A stretch of 64,000 nt of DNA from JAILLW01 sp045629045 (GTDB taxonomy: Bacteria > Bacillota > Clostridia > Lachnospirales > Lachnospiraceae): NCBI GenBank assembly GCA_045629045.1, contig JAZQQM010000016.1:1-64000 (forward strand), in the 5' to 3' direction. The first letter of the stretch is position 1. Every line of letters starts with the position of its first letter. The position numbers and the translations under genes are program-made. Below are positions 8,840 to 17,727 of this stretch, piece after piece. The notes beneath the pieces are model-generated. The model saw only the letters and a list, made by a program, of their open reading frames with translations. It was not told the DNA's origin and searched no databases.

Positions 8840-9928
8840 TTATTCTTTATCATTCCCCAAATATCTCATATAATTATACACCATCATAGCTATCATAAAT
8901 GTAAGTGCGTCATCAAAAATCCTTACATCCAGCCCCGTCATTGACTTAAGTTTCTCAACCCTGTATACAAGCGTATTTCTATGTATAAACAACTGTCTTG
9001 AGGTTTCAGACACATTCAGACTGTTCTCAAAGAATTTGTATACGGTAGACACTATTTCTTCATCAAAGGATGAAGGATCATTATTTCCAAACACCTCTTC
9101 TATAAACATCTGACACAAATTAGGCGGCAACTGATAAATCAGCCTACCGATTCCTAAACTGTTATAAGAATTAACTCTGCGGTCAGCGTAGAAAATCTTA
9201 CCTACATCTACCGCCATCATCGCCTCTTTATAGGACTTTGAAACATCCTTTATTTCTTCGGCAACAGTTCCGTATCCAACTCTCACGTTAACCATGGCCT
9301 CTGCGCTTACCGTGTCCACAATAGACTGCGCAATGGCGTATATATCGGAATCATTCATGGAAGTTTCAAGGGCTTTTACCACTATTACATTAGTTTCATC
9401 AATAGCTGTTACGAAATCACCGTTCTGCACCGCAAACATATTCTTAAGCAGTTCAGAAACAACTCTGTCCTTTTCGATTCCTGTCTCAATTATATATACA
9501 ACACGAGGAGTATCTACCTTAATATGAAGTTTCTTAGCTCTGCTGTATACATCAACCAAAAGTAAATTATCCATAAGAAGACTCTGAATAAAATTATTTC
9601 GGTCAAATTTTTCTTTATATGCCATTTGTAGCATTTTGATTTGGCTGACAGCTATTCTTCCTGTCGTATATCCACCGTCGGCATCACCGGATGCCACAAT
9701 GATATAAGCAAGTTCTTCTTCGTCATACACCTTAAGTAAATGATTATTTGAAACAACCTGCGAATCTGCCGGAGACAATATAAAGCTGCGTACAACTTCA
9801 GAAGAAAGAATATCACTTCCCGATGTGTTAACAAGTTCTATTCCTTCCGAGTCATATACTGCCATATCTACTTTGGTAATAGCATTGAGTTCTTCAATAC
9901 AGTTCTTGAGAATTTGCGTAGAAACCAT
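8840..9928 (-). CDS. PucR/CdaR-family transcriptional regulator
   Basis: A 362-residue regulator. The N-terminus (LKNCIEELNAITKVDMAVYDSEGIELVN) resembles the putative sugar-diacid recognition domain of CdaR. A middle GGDEF-like region (about 150-270) follows. The C-terminus is a PucR-type helix-turn-helix (SLNVSETSRQLFIHRNTLVYRVEKLKSMTGLD, cut here by position about 305-336). Such proteins activate carbohydrate or purine catabolism genes. It starts just downstream of the ATPase gene terminator at 9961-9995 and ends one base from the SRP RNA end, convergent with it. The link to the neighbouring sugar ATPase is plausible but unproved. Confidence 0.82.
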   Translation of the reverse strand: MVSTQILKNCIEELNAITKVDMAVYDSEGIELVNTSGSDILSSEVVRSFILSPADSQVVSNNHLLKVYDEEELAYIIVASGDADGGYTTGRIAVSQIKMLQMAYKEKFDRNNFIQSLLMDNLLLVDVYSRAKKLHIKVDTPRVVYIIETGIEKDRVVSELLKNMFAVQNGDFVTAIDETNVIVVKALETSMNDSDIYAIAQSIVDTVSAEAMVNVRVGYGTVAEEIKDVSKSYKEAMMAVDVGKIFYADRRVNSYNSLGIGRLIYQLPPNLCQMFIEEVFGNNDPSSFDEEIVSTVYKFFENSLNVSETSRQLFIHRNTLVYRVEKLKSMTGLDVRIFDDALTFMIAMMVYNYMRYLGNDKE

Positions 9929-9960
9929 ATAATCCTCCTGTTAATTCCTACCTTTTAGTT

Positions 9961-9995
9961 TAACTAAAAAAGGGACACCTGTAAAGGTGTCCCTT
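9961..9995 (-). terminator. Rho-independent terminator after the sugar ATPase gene
   Basis: A perfect 11-bp stem, AAGGGACACCT (9970-9980) with AGGTGTCCCTT (9985-9995) and a 4-nt loop, is followed on the minus strand by a run of T. It lies 22 nt past the ATPase stop codon. Confidence 0.9.
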
Positions 9996-10016
9996 AAACT
10001 CATATATTACCAATGA

Positions 10017-11126
10017 CTAGTTAGTAATTACCATTTCTGTTTCTTTATCGAAGATGTGAATCTTCTCAACATCAAATGCGAACTTAACTGTATCGCCGGG
10101 TCTTGCTGTTGTACGAGAATCAACTCTAGCTGTGATAGGGAACTCAGCAAGATCAAAGTAAAGGTAAACTTCAGCACCTAATAATTCGTAAACCTTAATC
10201 TGTGAATCGAATACACACTTAGAAGTCTCGATAAACATTTCTGAATCATAAACATCCTCAGGACGGATACCGAATGTAACTGTCTTGCCGATGTAACCGC
10301 CTTCAGAAACTTTCTTAGCCTTAGCGGGAGGAAGAGGAATGCTCTTGCCTGCAACCTTAAGTGAAACGTTCTCGCCTTCACCTTCAACTACAGCATCTAA
10401 GAAGTTCATCTGAGGAGATCCCATGAATCCTGCTACGAATAAGTTAGCGGGCTTCTCATATAAGTTCTGAGGTGTATCAACCTGCTGGATAACACCGTCC
10501 TTCATAACTACGATTCTATCACCAAGAGTCATAGCTTCTGTCTGGTCATGTGTAACGTAAATGATGGTTGTACCTAATCTCTGGTGTAACTTAGCAATCT
10601 CAATTCTCATCTGTACACGGAGCTTAGCATCGAGGTTTGAAAGAGGCTCATCCATAAGGAATACCTTAGGATTACGAACGATAGCACGTCCCATAGCAAC
10701 TCTCTGTCTCTGACCACCTGACAAAGCCTTAGGCTTACGGTCAAGTAACGGAGTTAAGTCAAGGATCTTAGCAGCTTCCTTAACCATCTTATCGATTTCG
10801 TCCTTAGGAACTTTACGTAACTTAAGTCCGAAAGCCATGTTGTCATAAACTGACATATGAGGATAAAGAGCGTAGTTCTGGAATACCATTGCGATATCTC
10901 TATCCTTAGGCTCAACATCGTTAACAACTCTGTCGCCAATCTTTAATTCACCTGAAGAAATATCTTCCAAACCTGCAATCATACGAAGTGTAGTAGACTT
11001 ACCACATCCTGAAGGTCCAACGAAGATAATGAACTCCTGGTCCTTAATCTCAAGGTTGAAATCCTTAACAGCTTCGAATCCGTTAGGATAAACCTTGGTA
11101 ATGTTCTTTAATGATAAACTAGCCAT
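10017..11126 (-). CDS. msmK: Sugar ABC transporter ATPase, MsmK/UgpC type
   Basis: Cytoplasmic ATPase that energises carbohydrate importers of the MalK family. From the ATG at 11126 (AGGAGG 7 nt upstream) it has 369 residues. Visible are Walker A GPSGCGKST (37-45), signature LSGGQRQRVAMGRA (about 135), Walker B FLMDEPLSNLDAK, the H-loop THDQ and the C-terminal TOBE-like regulatory domain (about 240-369). No permease or binding protein adjoins it. It is therefore probably a shared ATPase serving several importers, including the one at 54579-57951. An upstream in-frame start at 11192 was rejected because it reads through a hairpin. Confidence 0.93.
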   Translation of the reverse strand: MASLSLKNITKVYPNGFEAVKDFNLEIKDQEFIIFVGPSGCGKSTTLRMIAGLEDISSGELKIGDRVVNDVEPKDRDIAMVFQNYALYPHMSVYDNMAFGLKLRKVPKDEIDKMVKEAAKILDLTPLLDRKPKALSGGQRQRVAMGRAIVRNPKVFLMDEPLSNLDAKLRVQMRIEIAKLHQRLGTTIIYVTHDQTEAMTLGDRIVVMKDGVIQQVDTPQNLYEKPANLFVAGFMGSPQMNFLDAVVEGEGENVSLKVAGKSIPLPPAKAKKVSEGGYIGKTVTFGIRPEDVYDSEMFIETSKCVFDSQIKVYELLGAEVYLYFDLAEFPITARVDSRTTARPGDTVKFAFDVEKIHIFDKETEMVITN

Positions 11127-11173
11127 TGAAATGTCCTCCTTAATAAATATAGCTATCAACATTTGATAGTATA

Positions 11174-11207
11174 CAAAAAAATAGTGGCACAAACTATGCC
11201 ACTATTT
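11174..11207 (-). terminator. Terminator-like hairpin in the leader of the sugar ATPase gene
   Basis: AAATAGTGGCA (11179-11189) pairs perfectly with TGCCACTATTT (11197-11207), and seven T follow on the minus strand. It ends about 48 nt before the ATPase start. Because another terminator (11283-11302) already ends the upstream operon, this one may act as an attenuator in the ATPase leader. A weak -10 candidate (TACAAT, 11228-11233) lies between the two. Stem and T-run are seen; attenuation is inferred. Confidence 0.7.
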
Positions 11208-11282
11208 CACAAAGATTATTTTTTACTATTGTAAGAATTGCTACTATGCAGCGTAACATTTCGCATTCATAAACAATTTGAA

Positions 11283-11302
11283 CAAAAAATCGGATTCCCG
11301 AT
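11283..11302 (-). terminator. Short terminator after the diguanylate cyclase gene
   Basis: ATCGG (11289-11293) pairs with CCGAT (11298-11302) around a 4-nt loop, with six T following on the minus strand. It lies 20 nt past the cyclase stop codon. Confidence 0.6.
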
Positions 11303-11321
11303 GTACAAATTGTCCAACCTC

Positions 11322-12890
11322 TTATCTGTTATCACTTTCGATAGGAGTTTCTTCCTTACGTTCAATGTCAATAAGGTGTGCGTCTGCTTCTGCAACTTCC
11401 TCAGGAGTACGGTCTCTGTCATCATAGAACGACAACTGATTCTTTCCTCGCTTCTTTGACTTATAAACCGCAGAATCCGCAGCTTTATATAATGTCTCAA
11501 AATCCGCACCATGTGCCGGGAATACTGCAGCACCAATACTTGCAGTAACAGAATACTTAACGTAATCTCCAACCTGGAAATGTCTGAAGAAATAAATAAG
11601 TTTTTGAGCTTCTCTCAATGTATTGGCATCTTCCTTAAGATTCTTAAGGAAAATCGTAAACTCATCACCACCGGTACGTCCGATAATATCCGATACACGG
11701 AAATTAATTCCGATATTACGTCCCAATTCTCTTAATACTTCATCACCGAACGCATGTCCCATTGTATCATTGATTTTCTTGAAATTATCAATATCTATGA
11801 TGAACATCATGCCTATTGTATCCGGATGATTTTCAATGTATTCCTTAATCTCACGCTCTGTAGCAAGCTTATTCTTCAATCCGGTCAATTGATCGGTGTC
11901 TGCCTTATCCTTTAATTCATCGGTATTCTTTGATGAAATATAAATCTGAGCGATATTAATTACAGTAATAACCAAGATAAAAATAACAACTATCAAAACA
12001 AACCATTTAAGCCTGCTGGTATTGTCGTAGAATATCTTTTCTTCTGCAGTGCTTATGTTATCCTTCTGGTAATTAACCATAAGAATCAGATTTGTATCGT
12101 TAATCGGTGTATATGTTACAACATTGGCAACTCCGGCATAGTTCACATCAAAGCTGCCTGACATAAATGACTGTACTCTTGTTTTAACCCTCTTAATCGT
12201 ATTTGAATCATTCTTGGGTGCAATCTCATCCCAAAAATTCTCAAGTACAGGATACTTCTCCTGCTTACCGCTGGTAGCAAGTATCTTTCCGTCCTTATCG
12301 GTGATTATGCAAAACGCAGTATTGTCAACATCTGTCTGAACCGGAACCAGTTTGCGAAGAGAAGTTACTGTAAGCGGATAATAAAGCATAACGCATCCCT
12401 TCTGATTTTCATCAAGATTCACCTTGATAGCCAATGCCGAAGAAGCATTAACTCCATCATCTGCAACAAACATAAGTCCCTTGTTTTGTAATGTTGCTAT
12501 ATTTTCATAATACGGAAGCTGTGCGGCCGCGAATGTGGCGCCCGAATCGGTATATGCCTGACCGTCCTCATCAATCAGAATGGCCATATAAGCATCGGAA
12601 TACTTCGTCATAGGACCGAGGACCTCTTTAAAATCAGGTTCGTTCCCATCACCGTTCTGCGTTCTTTCCACCTCAAGGACAGACTCGGCAACAGCCTGAA
12701 GCCTGTTAATAGACGCAGTAAAAGAAGTCGCATACTCAGATGATGCAACTACTAAATCCCCTTCATACTCTGCAACAGTCTCTTGCTTAATATTGGCATT
12801 AAAGCTGGCAAACAATATCGCCAAAATAACACCGAAAACTCCTACCGGGAGTATCCATTGTAGAAGAAACCGTTTCCACTCGTCCTTCAT
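11322..12890 (-). CDS. Membrane diguanylate cyclase with extracellular sensor domain
   Basis: A 522-residue protein that should make cyclic di-GMP. It has an N-terminal membrane segment (about 12-30), an extracellular Cache-like sensor (about 35-290), a second membrane segment (about 297-320) and a C-terminal GGDEF domain. The catalytic GGDEF is intact (about 407-411). RVSD five residues upstream fits the RxxD product-inhibition site. It is the last gene of a GNAT-YesL-cyclase unit, 3 nt after the YesL-like gene. The ligand of the sensor cannot be deduced. Confidence 0.92.
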   Translation of the reverse strand: MKDEWKRFLLQWILPVGVFGVILAILFASFNANIKQETVAEYEGDLVVASSEYATSFTASINRLQAVAESVLEVERTQNGDGNEPDFKEVLGPMTKYSDAYMAILIDEDGQAYTDSGATFAAAQLPYYENIATLQNKGLMFVADDGVNASSALAIKVNLDENQKGCVMLYYPLTVTSLRKLVPVQTDVDNTAFCIITDKDGKILATSGKQEKYPVLENFWDEIAPKNDSNTIKRVKTRVQSFMSGSFDVNYAGVANVVTYTPINDTNLILMVNYQKDNISTAEEKIFYDNTSRLKWFVLIVVIFILVITVINIAQIYISSKNTDELKDKADTDQLTGLKNKLATEREIKEYIENHPDTIGMMFIIDIDNFKKINDTMGHAFGDEVLRELGRNIGINFRVSDIIGRTGGDEFTIFLKNLKEDANTLREAQKLIYFFRHFQVGDYVKYSVTASIGAAVFPAHGADFETLYKAADSAVYKSKKRGKNQLSFYDDRDRTPEEVAEADAHLIDIERKEETPIESDNR

Positions 12891-12893
12891 ACT

Positions 12894-13724
12894 TTAATCC
12901 TCTGCAGTATCACCTACTGCTTCCGATGCGTCAACCTGTAACGCATCAACCTCATCCTCTATTATCGTTTCAGACAAAGAACCGTTGTTCTCATCTTCAA
13001 CCGGCTCCACAAACCACTCATCCGGGTCCTTCTCCTCTGCCTGAGGTTCCAGTCTTTTGAATGTCTTATTATAAATAAGTGCACACACAAAAGCAGGACC
13101 TGAAAATCCGAGAAGAATAATCAACGGAACCATTTGTCTTTCAAAAAAATAAGAAAGTACAACCGGCAACACACAAACCAATGTCATCAATACTGTTTTG
13201 GGGAAAGTCATCAATCCAACCAAAACGCTGTTCTTTATGGTTTTAAAAACTGTATTGTCGAACTTGGCCAAAAGTGGAAATACATGTAAGCCAAGCATAA
13301 ACGCTACTATTGAAACTGCTATCAAGCCAAAAGGCAACCAATCGGGAACCTTTACCGAAGCTGAAGAAATTATTTTAAAGTCTACAGCCAACAGTGTAAC
13401 AACGCCCATTTCGATAAACCAAATAGCTGTCGCCTGTTTAAAATTCAGTTTGAATGATTTAAAAAAGCCTTTAACAATATATGTTTCTTCATCCCTAACT
13501 ATTTTAAGGACCATGTAGTTCAAAGCTGTCAATGCTGCTCCGCACGGAAAACTTACCGGGATGCATAGCACCAACCCTGCAAAATTGCCAACAGACAAGG
13601 CTCCGACTCCGATAATATATGCCGGGACAAAGAAAATAATTGTCAGCAGATTCAAAATCAGTAAATCTGCCAGCTTGGTAAGTCCCTGCATAAACGGACT
13701 GTCAATACTTAAAAATCCTGCCAT
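12894..13724 (-). CDS. YesL/DUF624 family membrane protein
   Basis: A 276-residue protein with about five or six membrane segments. The start SIDSPFMQGLTKLADLLILNLL is the conserved beginning of DUF624, followed by the LCIPVSFPCGAALTALNYMVLK and RDEETYIVKGFFKSFKLNFKQA motifs. The C-terminal 60 residues are acidic and probably cytoplasmic. The ATG at 13724 has AGGTG 6 nt upstream; a GTG at 13733 is the alternative. DUF624 proteins often neighbour sugar transporters and have no established activity. It lies between a GNAT gene and the diguanylate cyclase. Confidence 0.8.
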   Translation of the reverse strand: MAGFLSIDSPFMQGLTKLADLLILNLLTIIFFVPAYIIGVGALSVGNFAGLVLCIPVSFPCGAALTALNYMVLKIVRDEETYIVKGFFKSFKLNFKQATAIWFIEMGVVTLLAVDFKIISSASVKVPDWLPFGLIAVSIVAFMLGLHVFPLLAKFDNTVFKTIKNSVLVGLMTFPKTVLMTLVCVLPVVLSYFFERQMVPLIILLGFSGPAFVCALIYNKTFKRLEPQAEEKDPDEWFVEPVEDENNGSLSETIIEDEVDALQVDASEAVGDTAED

Positions 13725-13733
13725 TAAATACAC

Positions 13734-14222
13734 CTAAATTTCTAATTTCATGGGAATAAACGTAATACCGTCTTTTGTAACAAGATCATCCTCATCCTTA
13801 AATCCGACTCTTCGATAAAAATCAAAAGCGTACGGTGCGGCATTAACTGTCAGACAACTCTGGTGAAGTTTAAGCTTTGCATAATCGGCAAGGGCCATTA
13901 TCAAGCTTCTTCCTATTCCCTGCTTATGAAATTCTTTATCTACAAACAATAGCGAAATATGATTATCATCTCTTAACGAGATAACCCCTATCATCTTTCC
14001 ATTGTAGTATGCTCCGATAACCTGATAATTTCCGGCCTCGAACATCTTCTTCAAAAAACTGTCGGTTACAAATTCTTTAAAATGTTCATTGCCTTCGTCC
14101 GAATACGCTTTTGCATCAAATTCAAGATATGTTTTATATGCCAAAGACATGGCAGTTTCCCATTCTTCCGAATCGATAAAGCGTATATCCACTTTTGAAA
14201 TATCAACACTTTTGGCTATCAT
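13734..14222 (-). CDS. GNAT family N-acetyltransferase
   Basis: A 162-residue acetyl-CoA-dependent transferase. The acetyl-CoA binding region is visible as LLFVDKEFHKQGIGRSLIMAL (about 108-128, containing the Q-x-x-G-x-G/A core QGIGRS), followed by the beta-bulge region TVNAAPYAFDFYRRVGFKDED. The substrate is unknown. It is the first gene after the promoter at 14237-14265 and precedes the YesL-like gene by about 9 nt. Confidence 0.85.
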   Translation of the reverse strand: MIAKSVDISKVDIRFIDSEEWETAMSLAYKTYLEFDAKAYSDEGNEHFKEFVTDSFLKKMFEAGNYQVIGAYYNGKMIGVISLRDDNHISLLFVDKEFHKQGIGRSLIMALADYAKLKLHQSCLTVNAAPYAFDFYRRVGFKDEDDLVTKDGITFIPMKLEI

Positions 14223-14236
14223 AATATACGTAAATA

Positions 14237-14265
14237 ATTATAGCACTAAGGTCACGGTTTAACAA
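14237..14265 (-). promoter_or_regulatory. Promoter of the GNAT-YesL-cyclase operon
   Basis: On the minus strand TTGTTA (14260-14265) and TATAAT (14237-14242) are 17 nt apart, and TGC before the -10 gives an extended -10 element. The predicted start is about 10 nt before the GNAT start codon, so the mRNA would be nearly leaderless. Confidence 0.75.
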
Positions 14266-14266
14266 C

Positions 14267-14800
14267 TTAAAAAAGTTTCTTTACCGTCTCTTCCACGCTA
14301 TCCCACAAATTCTGTGCCGTATTCTGCGCAGCGTCCCCGGCAGCATCCACAAAGGCCTCTTCCATGTGATTCACAAACTCATCACCGTATTTAGAATAAA
14401 GATCCTGTGTTTTCTGAACCATATCCTCAACCGAAAAGCCCATATTTTCCAGAGATTCAAGAGCATCCGTCATCTGAAGTGCCGTACTTTCCGAAATTTC
14501 AAGATCAAACTCTTCTGCGCCCTCCTTGATTGCCGCTTTCACACCCTCTATGCTTTTTAAACTGCCGTCATCTGTCTTTGATTTCACAAAATCCATAATC
14601 TGCGATGTTTTTTGTGAATCCATATTGACAGTAACGGAAGATATGGATTCGGTAACCTGAGATGCAGCCTCAATCAACGTAACCTGTCTTGTTTCACTGT
14701 TTGTCTTATATGTTTTCCCTACCATCATAACAAAGGCAATGATGCAAATACCCACGACAAATAGTACTGTAGAAAATATAAATTTTAAAAAACTCTTCAT
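14267..14800 (-). CDS. Unknown protein with one membrane anchor and helical extracellular part
   Basis: I do not recognise a named family. The 177 residues begin with a short basic segment and one hydrophobic helix (about 6-28), then a mostly helical, acidic outer part with a repetitive pattern (for example LESLENMGFSVEDMVQKTQDLYSKYGDEFVNHME, positions about 112-145). No Cys or clear catalytic motif is seen. It loosely recalls DUF1002-like secreted proteins, but I do not assert that. Its start overlaps the stop of the hydrolase gene by one base (TAATG), so the two are translationally coupled. Confidence 0.7.
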   Translation of the reverse strand: MKSFLKFIFSTVLFVVGICIIAFVMMVGKTYKTNSETRQVTLIEAASQVTESISSVTVNMDSQKTSQIMDFVKSKTDDGSLKSIEGVKAAIKEGAEEFDLEISESTALQMTDALESLENMGFSVEDMVQKTQDLYSKYGDEFVNHMEEAFVDAAGDAAQNTAQNLWDSVEETVKKLF

Positions 14801-15729
14801 TAAGTTAAATCAACTCTCTTTGATATGAAGTCCAGAATATCGTCATAAACCTGTTCCCTGCAAGGTTCATTATGAATCTCATGTCTCAGTCCTTCATATA
14901 ATTTCATTTCAACATCCTGCATACCTACAGACTTGTACTCTTCGTACACTTTCGTAACTCCCCGGCCGCAGTCTCCGACTATGTCCTCCTTGCCGGAAAT
15001 AAGATAAATCGGTAACTCCTTAGGCATAAGGGAAACATTCTTATGGTTATTCTGCCTGTCAATCAAGGTAAACATCGTTTTAAATCCATTTACCGTAAAG
15101 GTAAATCCGCAACGGGGATCCTCATCATACTTAACCGCCACATTATGGTCTGTCGATAACCAGTCATTTCTGTTCTCAACCGGTATATTTTTGTTATTGC
15201 CGAAAGAAATTGTGTTAAGCAGATTCGAAACATGCTTGTCACCCATAAATAAGCCCTGCAAACCCGCAATTGCCAGACCGCCTTTGATGGCACCGGAAGG
15301 CTTGGTAGCCGTACCGCATACAATCGCCGCGTCAATACCGCTTCCATAACGCATCATATAGTTTCGCAATATAAACGAGCCCATACTGTGCCCCCAGATA
15401 ACATAGGGAATACCCGGGTAGGCTTCCTGGGTGATTTTCTTCAGGCTATGTACATCACGCACCACCACGGTTGCCGGATCCTGGGAACAAAAATATCCGT
15501 ATGTGCCGCCTGCGGGAACACTTTTACCATGTCCCAAATGATCTTCGGCCGTTACAAGAATCCCTCTTTGGGCAAACCACTCGGCAACCTCCTCATATCT
15601 TCCTATATGTTCAGCCATTCCGTGAACAATCTGAAGTATGCACTTTATTTTACCGTCCGGAATGTACCTGTAGGCATATAATTTAGTCTTTCCATCACGT
15701 GAATCAAAAGTAAATTCTTCTCTTTGCAT
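14800..15729 (-). CDS. Alpha/beta hydrolase, monoacylglycerol-lipase/lysophospholipase type
   Basis: A 309-residue serine hydrolase without a signal peptide. It has the oxyanion-region motif QIVHGMAEHIGRY (about 33-45), the nucleophile elbow GHSMG (about residues 114-118) and a C-terminal His region GLRHEIHNEP (about 282-291). This is the Hydrolase_4 pattern of monoacylglycerol lipases. It lies 18 nt after metG and overlaps the downstream membrane-anchored gene by one base. The substrate is probably an acyl ester of a lipid, by family. Confidence 0.88.
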   Translation of the reverse strand: MQREEFTFDSRDGKTKLYAYRYIPDGKIKCILQIVHGMAEHIGRYEEVAEWFAQRGILVTAEDHLGHGKSVPAGGTYGYFCSQDPATVVVRDVHSLKKITQEAYPGIPYVIWGHSMGSFILRNYMMRYGSGIDAAIVCGTATKPSGAIKGGLAIAGLQGLFMGDKHVSNLLNTISFGNNKNIPVENRNDWLSTDHNVAVKYDEDPRCGFTFTVNGFKTMFTLIDRQNNHKNVSLMPKELPIYLISGKEDIVGDCGRGVTKVYEEYKSVGMQDVEMKLYEGLRHEIHNEPCREQVYDDILDFISKRVDLT

Positions 15730-15747
15730 ATAGACCCCCCTATTGCA

Positions 15748-17727
15748 TTAAGCTATCTCTGCTCCCGACGGCATATCCTTTTCAGGACTTAGCAAAGCAA
15801 GATTTCCTTCGGCATCTTCCGCGCAAAGAAGCATACCTTCAGAAAGAACTCCCGCAAGTGTTGCCGGTTTCAGATTTACAAGAACCATTACCTTCTTACC
15901 AACCATCTCTTCTGCAGAATAATGCTGTTTGATACCTGAAACAATCTGCTTTACGGATGAACCTATCTTAACCTGTGAGCAAAGAAGTTTCTTTGACTTG
16001 GGAACTTCTTCACACTTAATTATTGTTCCTACCTGGAACTGGAGCTTAGCAAAATCATCATATGTGATTTCCGGTTTATTTTCGATATCTATCACATCTT
16101 CGGCAGTTTCTTCCTGTACACCGTTTTCTCTGGCATATTCTGCAATCTGAGCTGCTTTTATTTCTTCCACCTTAGCCATTACTTCATTAAGATCCATTCT
16201 TGCGAACAGAATCTTGGGAGACTCCGTAACCTTTGTACCCGAAGGCAGTAATCCGTATTTTTCAAGATCTCCAAATGCACGTTCCTTAGTGTTAAGCTGT
16301 TCCAAAATTGCATCTGATGTCTTGGGCATAAAAGGCTTAAGGAGACTTGCGCCTATTACAATAGATTCCGTTAAGTTATACATAACTTCCGCAAGTCTGT
16401 CCTTTGATGCTTCGTCCTTGGCAAGAACCCAGGGTTCTGTCTCATCAATATACTTGTTGCAGCGTCTAAAGAGTGTAAATACCTCGCTTAAGGCATCCGC
16501 TATTTTCATCTCCGACATCTTTTTATTAACTTTTGCCAGGGTTCCCGTAACCACATCCTTAAGGTCTGCATCAACATCCCCCGTAACTCCCGTAGCGGTT
16601 ACAATACCACCAAAATACTTATTGCTCATAGAAATGGTACGATTAACCAAATTTCCCAAAATATTGGCAAGTTCGGAATTAAATCTTTCAACTACAAGTT
16701 CCCACGTAATTGTACCGTCATTTTCATAAGGCATCTCATGAAGAACAAAATATCTGACGGCATCTACACCAAATACGTCGATAAGATCATCGGCATAAAT
16801 AACATTTCCACGGGATTTACTCATCTTTTCGCCTCCCTGAAGGAGCCATGGATGACCAAATACCTGCTTGGGAAGCGGCTCACCCAATGCCATTAGGAAT
16901 ATGGGCCAGTAAATTGTATGGAATCTTACGATATCCTTACCGATAAGATGCAAATCCGCAGGCCAGAATTTCTTGTAAAGATCTGAACTGTTGCCATCCA
17001 CATCATAACCGATACCGGTAATATAGTTTGAAAGCGCATCCATCCATACATATACAACATGTTTTTCATCAAAAGTAACCGGAATTCCCCACTTAAACGA
17101 GGTACGGCTTACACAAAGATCCTGTAATCCGGGAAGAAGGAAGTTATTCATCATCTCATTCTTACGTGACACAGGCTGTATAAACTCGGGATGCTCGTTA
17201 ATATATTCAATTAACTTGGGCGCATATTTGCTCATTTTGAAAAAATATGCTTCTTCCTTTGCCGGCTCTACATCTCTTCCGCAATCGGGACATTTACCGT
17301 CTTTAAGCTGTGACTCTGTCCAGAAGGATTCACAGGGAATACAATACAATCCTTCATAGGCTTTCTTATAGATATCTCCCTGATCATAAAATTTCTTAAA
17401 CATTTTCTGAATCTGCTTTTCATGATCCGGATCAGTTGTTCTTATAAACTTATCGTAAGAAACATTAAGATTATCACATATTCCTCTTATAATTCCGGCA
17501 ACATTGTCTACGAACTGCTTCGGTGTTACCCCTGCTGCTGCTGCCTTCTGTTCAATCTTAAGACCATGCTCATCCGTTCCTGTCTGGAAAAAGACATCAT
17601 ACCCCTGCTGTCTTTTATATCTTGCGATGGCATCTGCCATAACCACCTCATACGAATTACCTATATGCGGTTTTCCTGAGGTATATGCAATCGCTGTTGT
17701 TATATAATATTTTTCTTTGTTACTCAT
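15748..17727 (-). CDS. metG: Methionyl-tRNA synthetase
   Basis: Essential cytoplasmic enzyme charging tRNA-Met. It has 659 residues, with the class I HIGH-type motif HIGN (21-24), the zinc region CIPCESFW...CPDC (about 127-147) and the KMSKS loop (about 300). A C-terminal tRNA-binding OB domain (about 555-659) begins at YDDFAKLQFQVGTI. Its ATG lies 8 nt inside the end of the upstream glycosyltransferase gene, so translation appears coupled to the polysaccharide operon. No T-box leader is possible in that context. Confidence 0.97.
   Translation of the reverse strand: MSNKEKYYITTAIAYTSGKPHIGNSYEVVMADAIARYKRQQGYDVFFQTGTDEHGLKIEQKAAAAGVTPKQFVDNVAGIIRGICDNLNVSYDKFIRTTDPDHEKQIQKMFKKFYDQGDIYKKAYEGLYCIPCESFWTESQLKDGKCPDCGRDVEPAKEEAYFFKMSKYAPKLIEYINEHPEFIQPVSRKNEMMNNFLLPGLQDLCVSRTSFKWGIPVTFDEKHVVYVWMDALSNYITGIGYDVDGNSSDLYKKFWPADLHLIGKDIVRFHTIYWPIFLMALGEPLPKQVFGHPWLLQGGEKMSKSRGNVIYADDLIDVFGVDAVRYFVLHEMPYENDGTITWELVVERFNSELANILGNLVNRTISMSNKYFGGIVTATGVTGDVDADLKDVVTGTLAKVNKKMSEMKIADALSEVFTLFRRCNKYIDETEPWVLAKDEASKDRLAEVMYNLTESIVIGASLLKPFMPKTSDAILEQLNTKERAFGDLEKYGLLPSGTKVTESPKILFARMDLNEVMAKVEEIKAAQIAEYARENGVQEETAEDVIDIENKPEITYDDFAKLQFQVGTIIKCEEVPKSKKLLCSQVKIGSSVKQIVSGIKQHYSAEEMVGKKVMVLVNLKPATLAGVLSEGMLLCAEDAEGNLALLSPEKDMPSGAEIA

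Noticed and set aside
8683..8889. 68-codon plus-strand frame
   Set aside because: It falls within the SRP RNA, whose helix-8 core and pairing ends explain the sequence.
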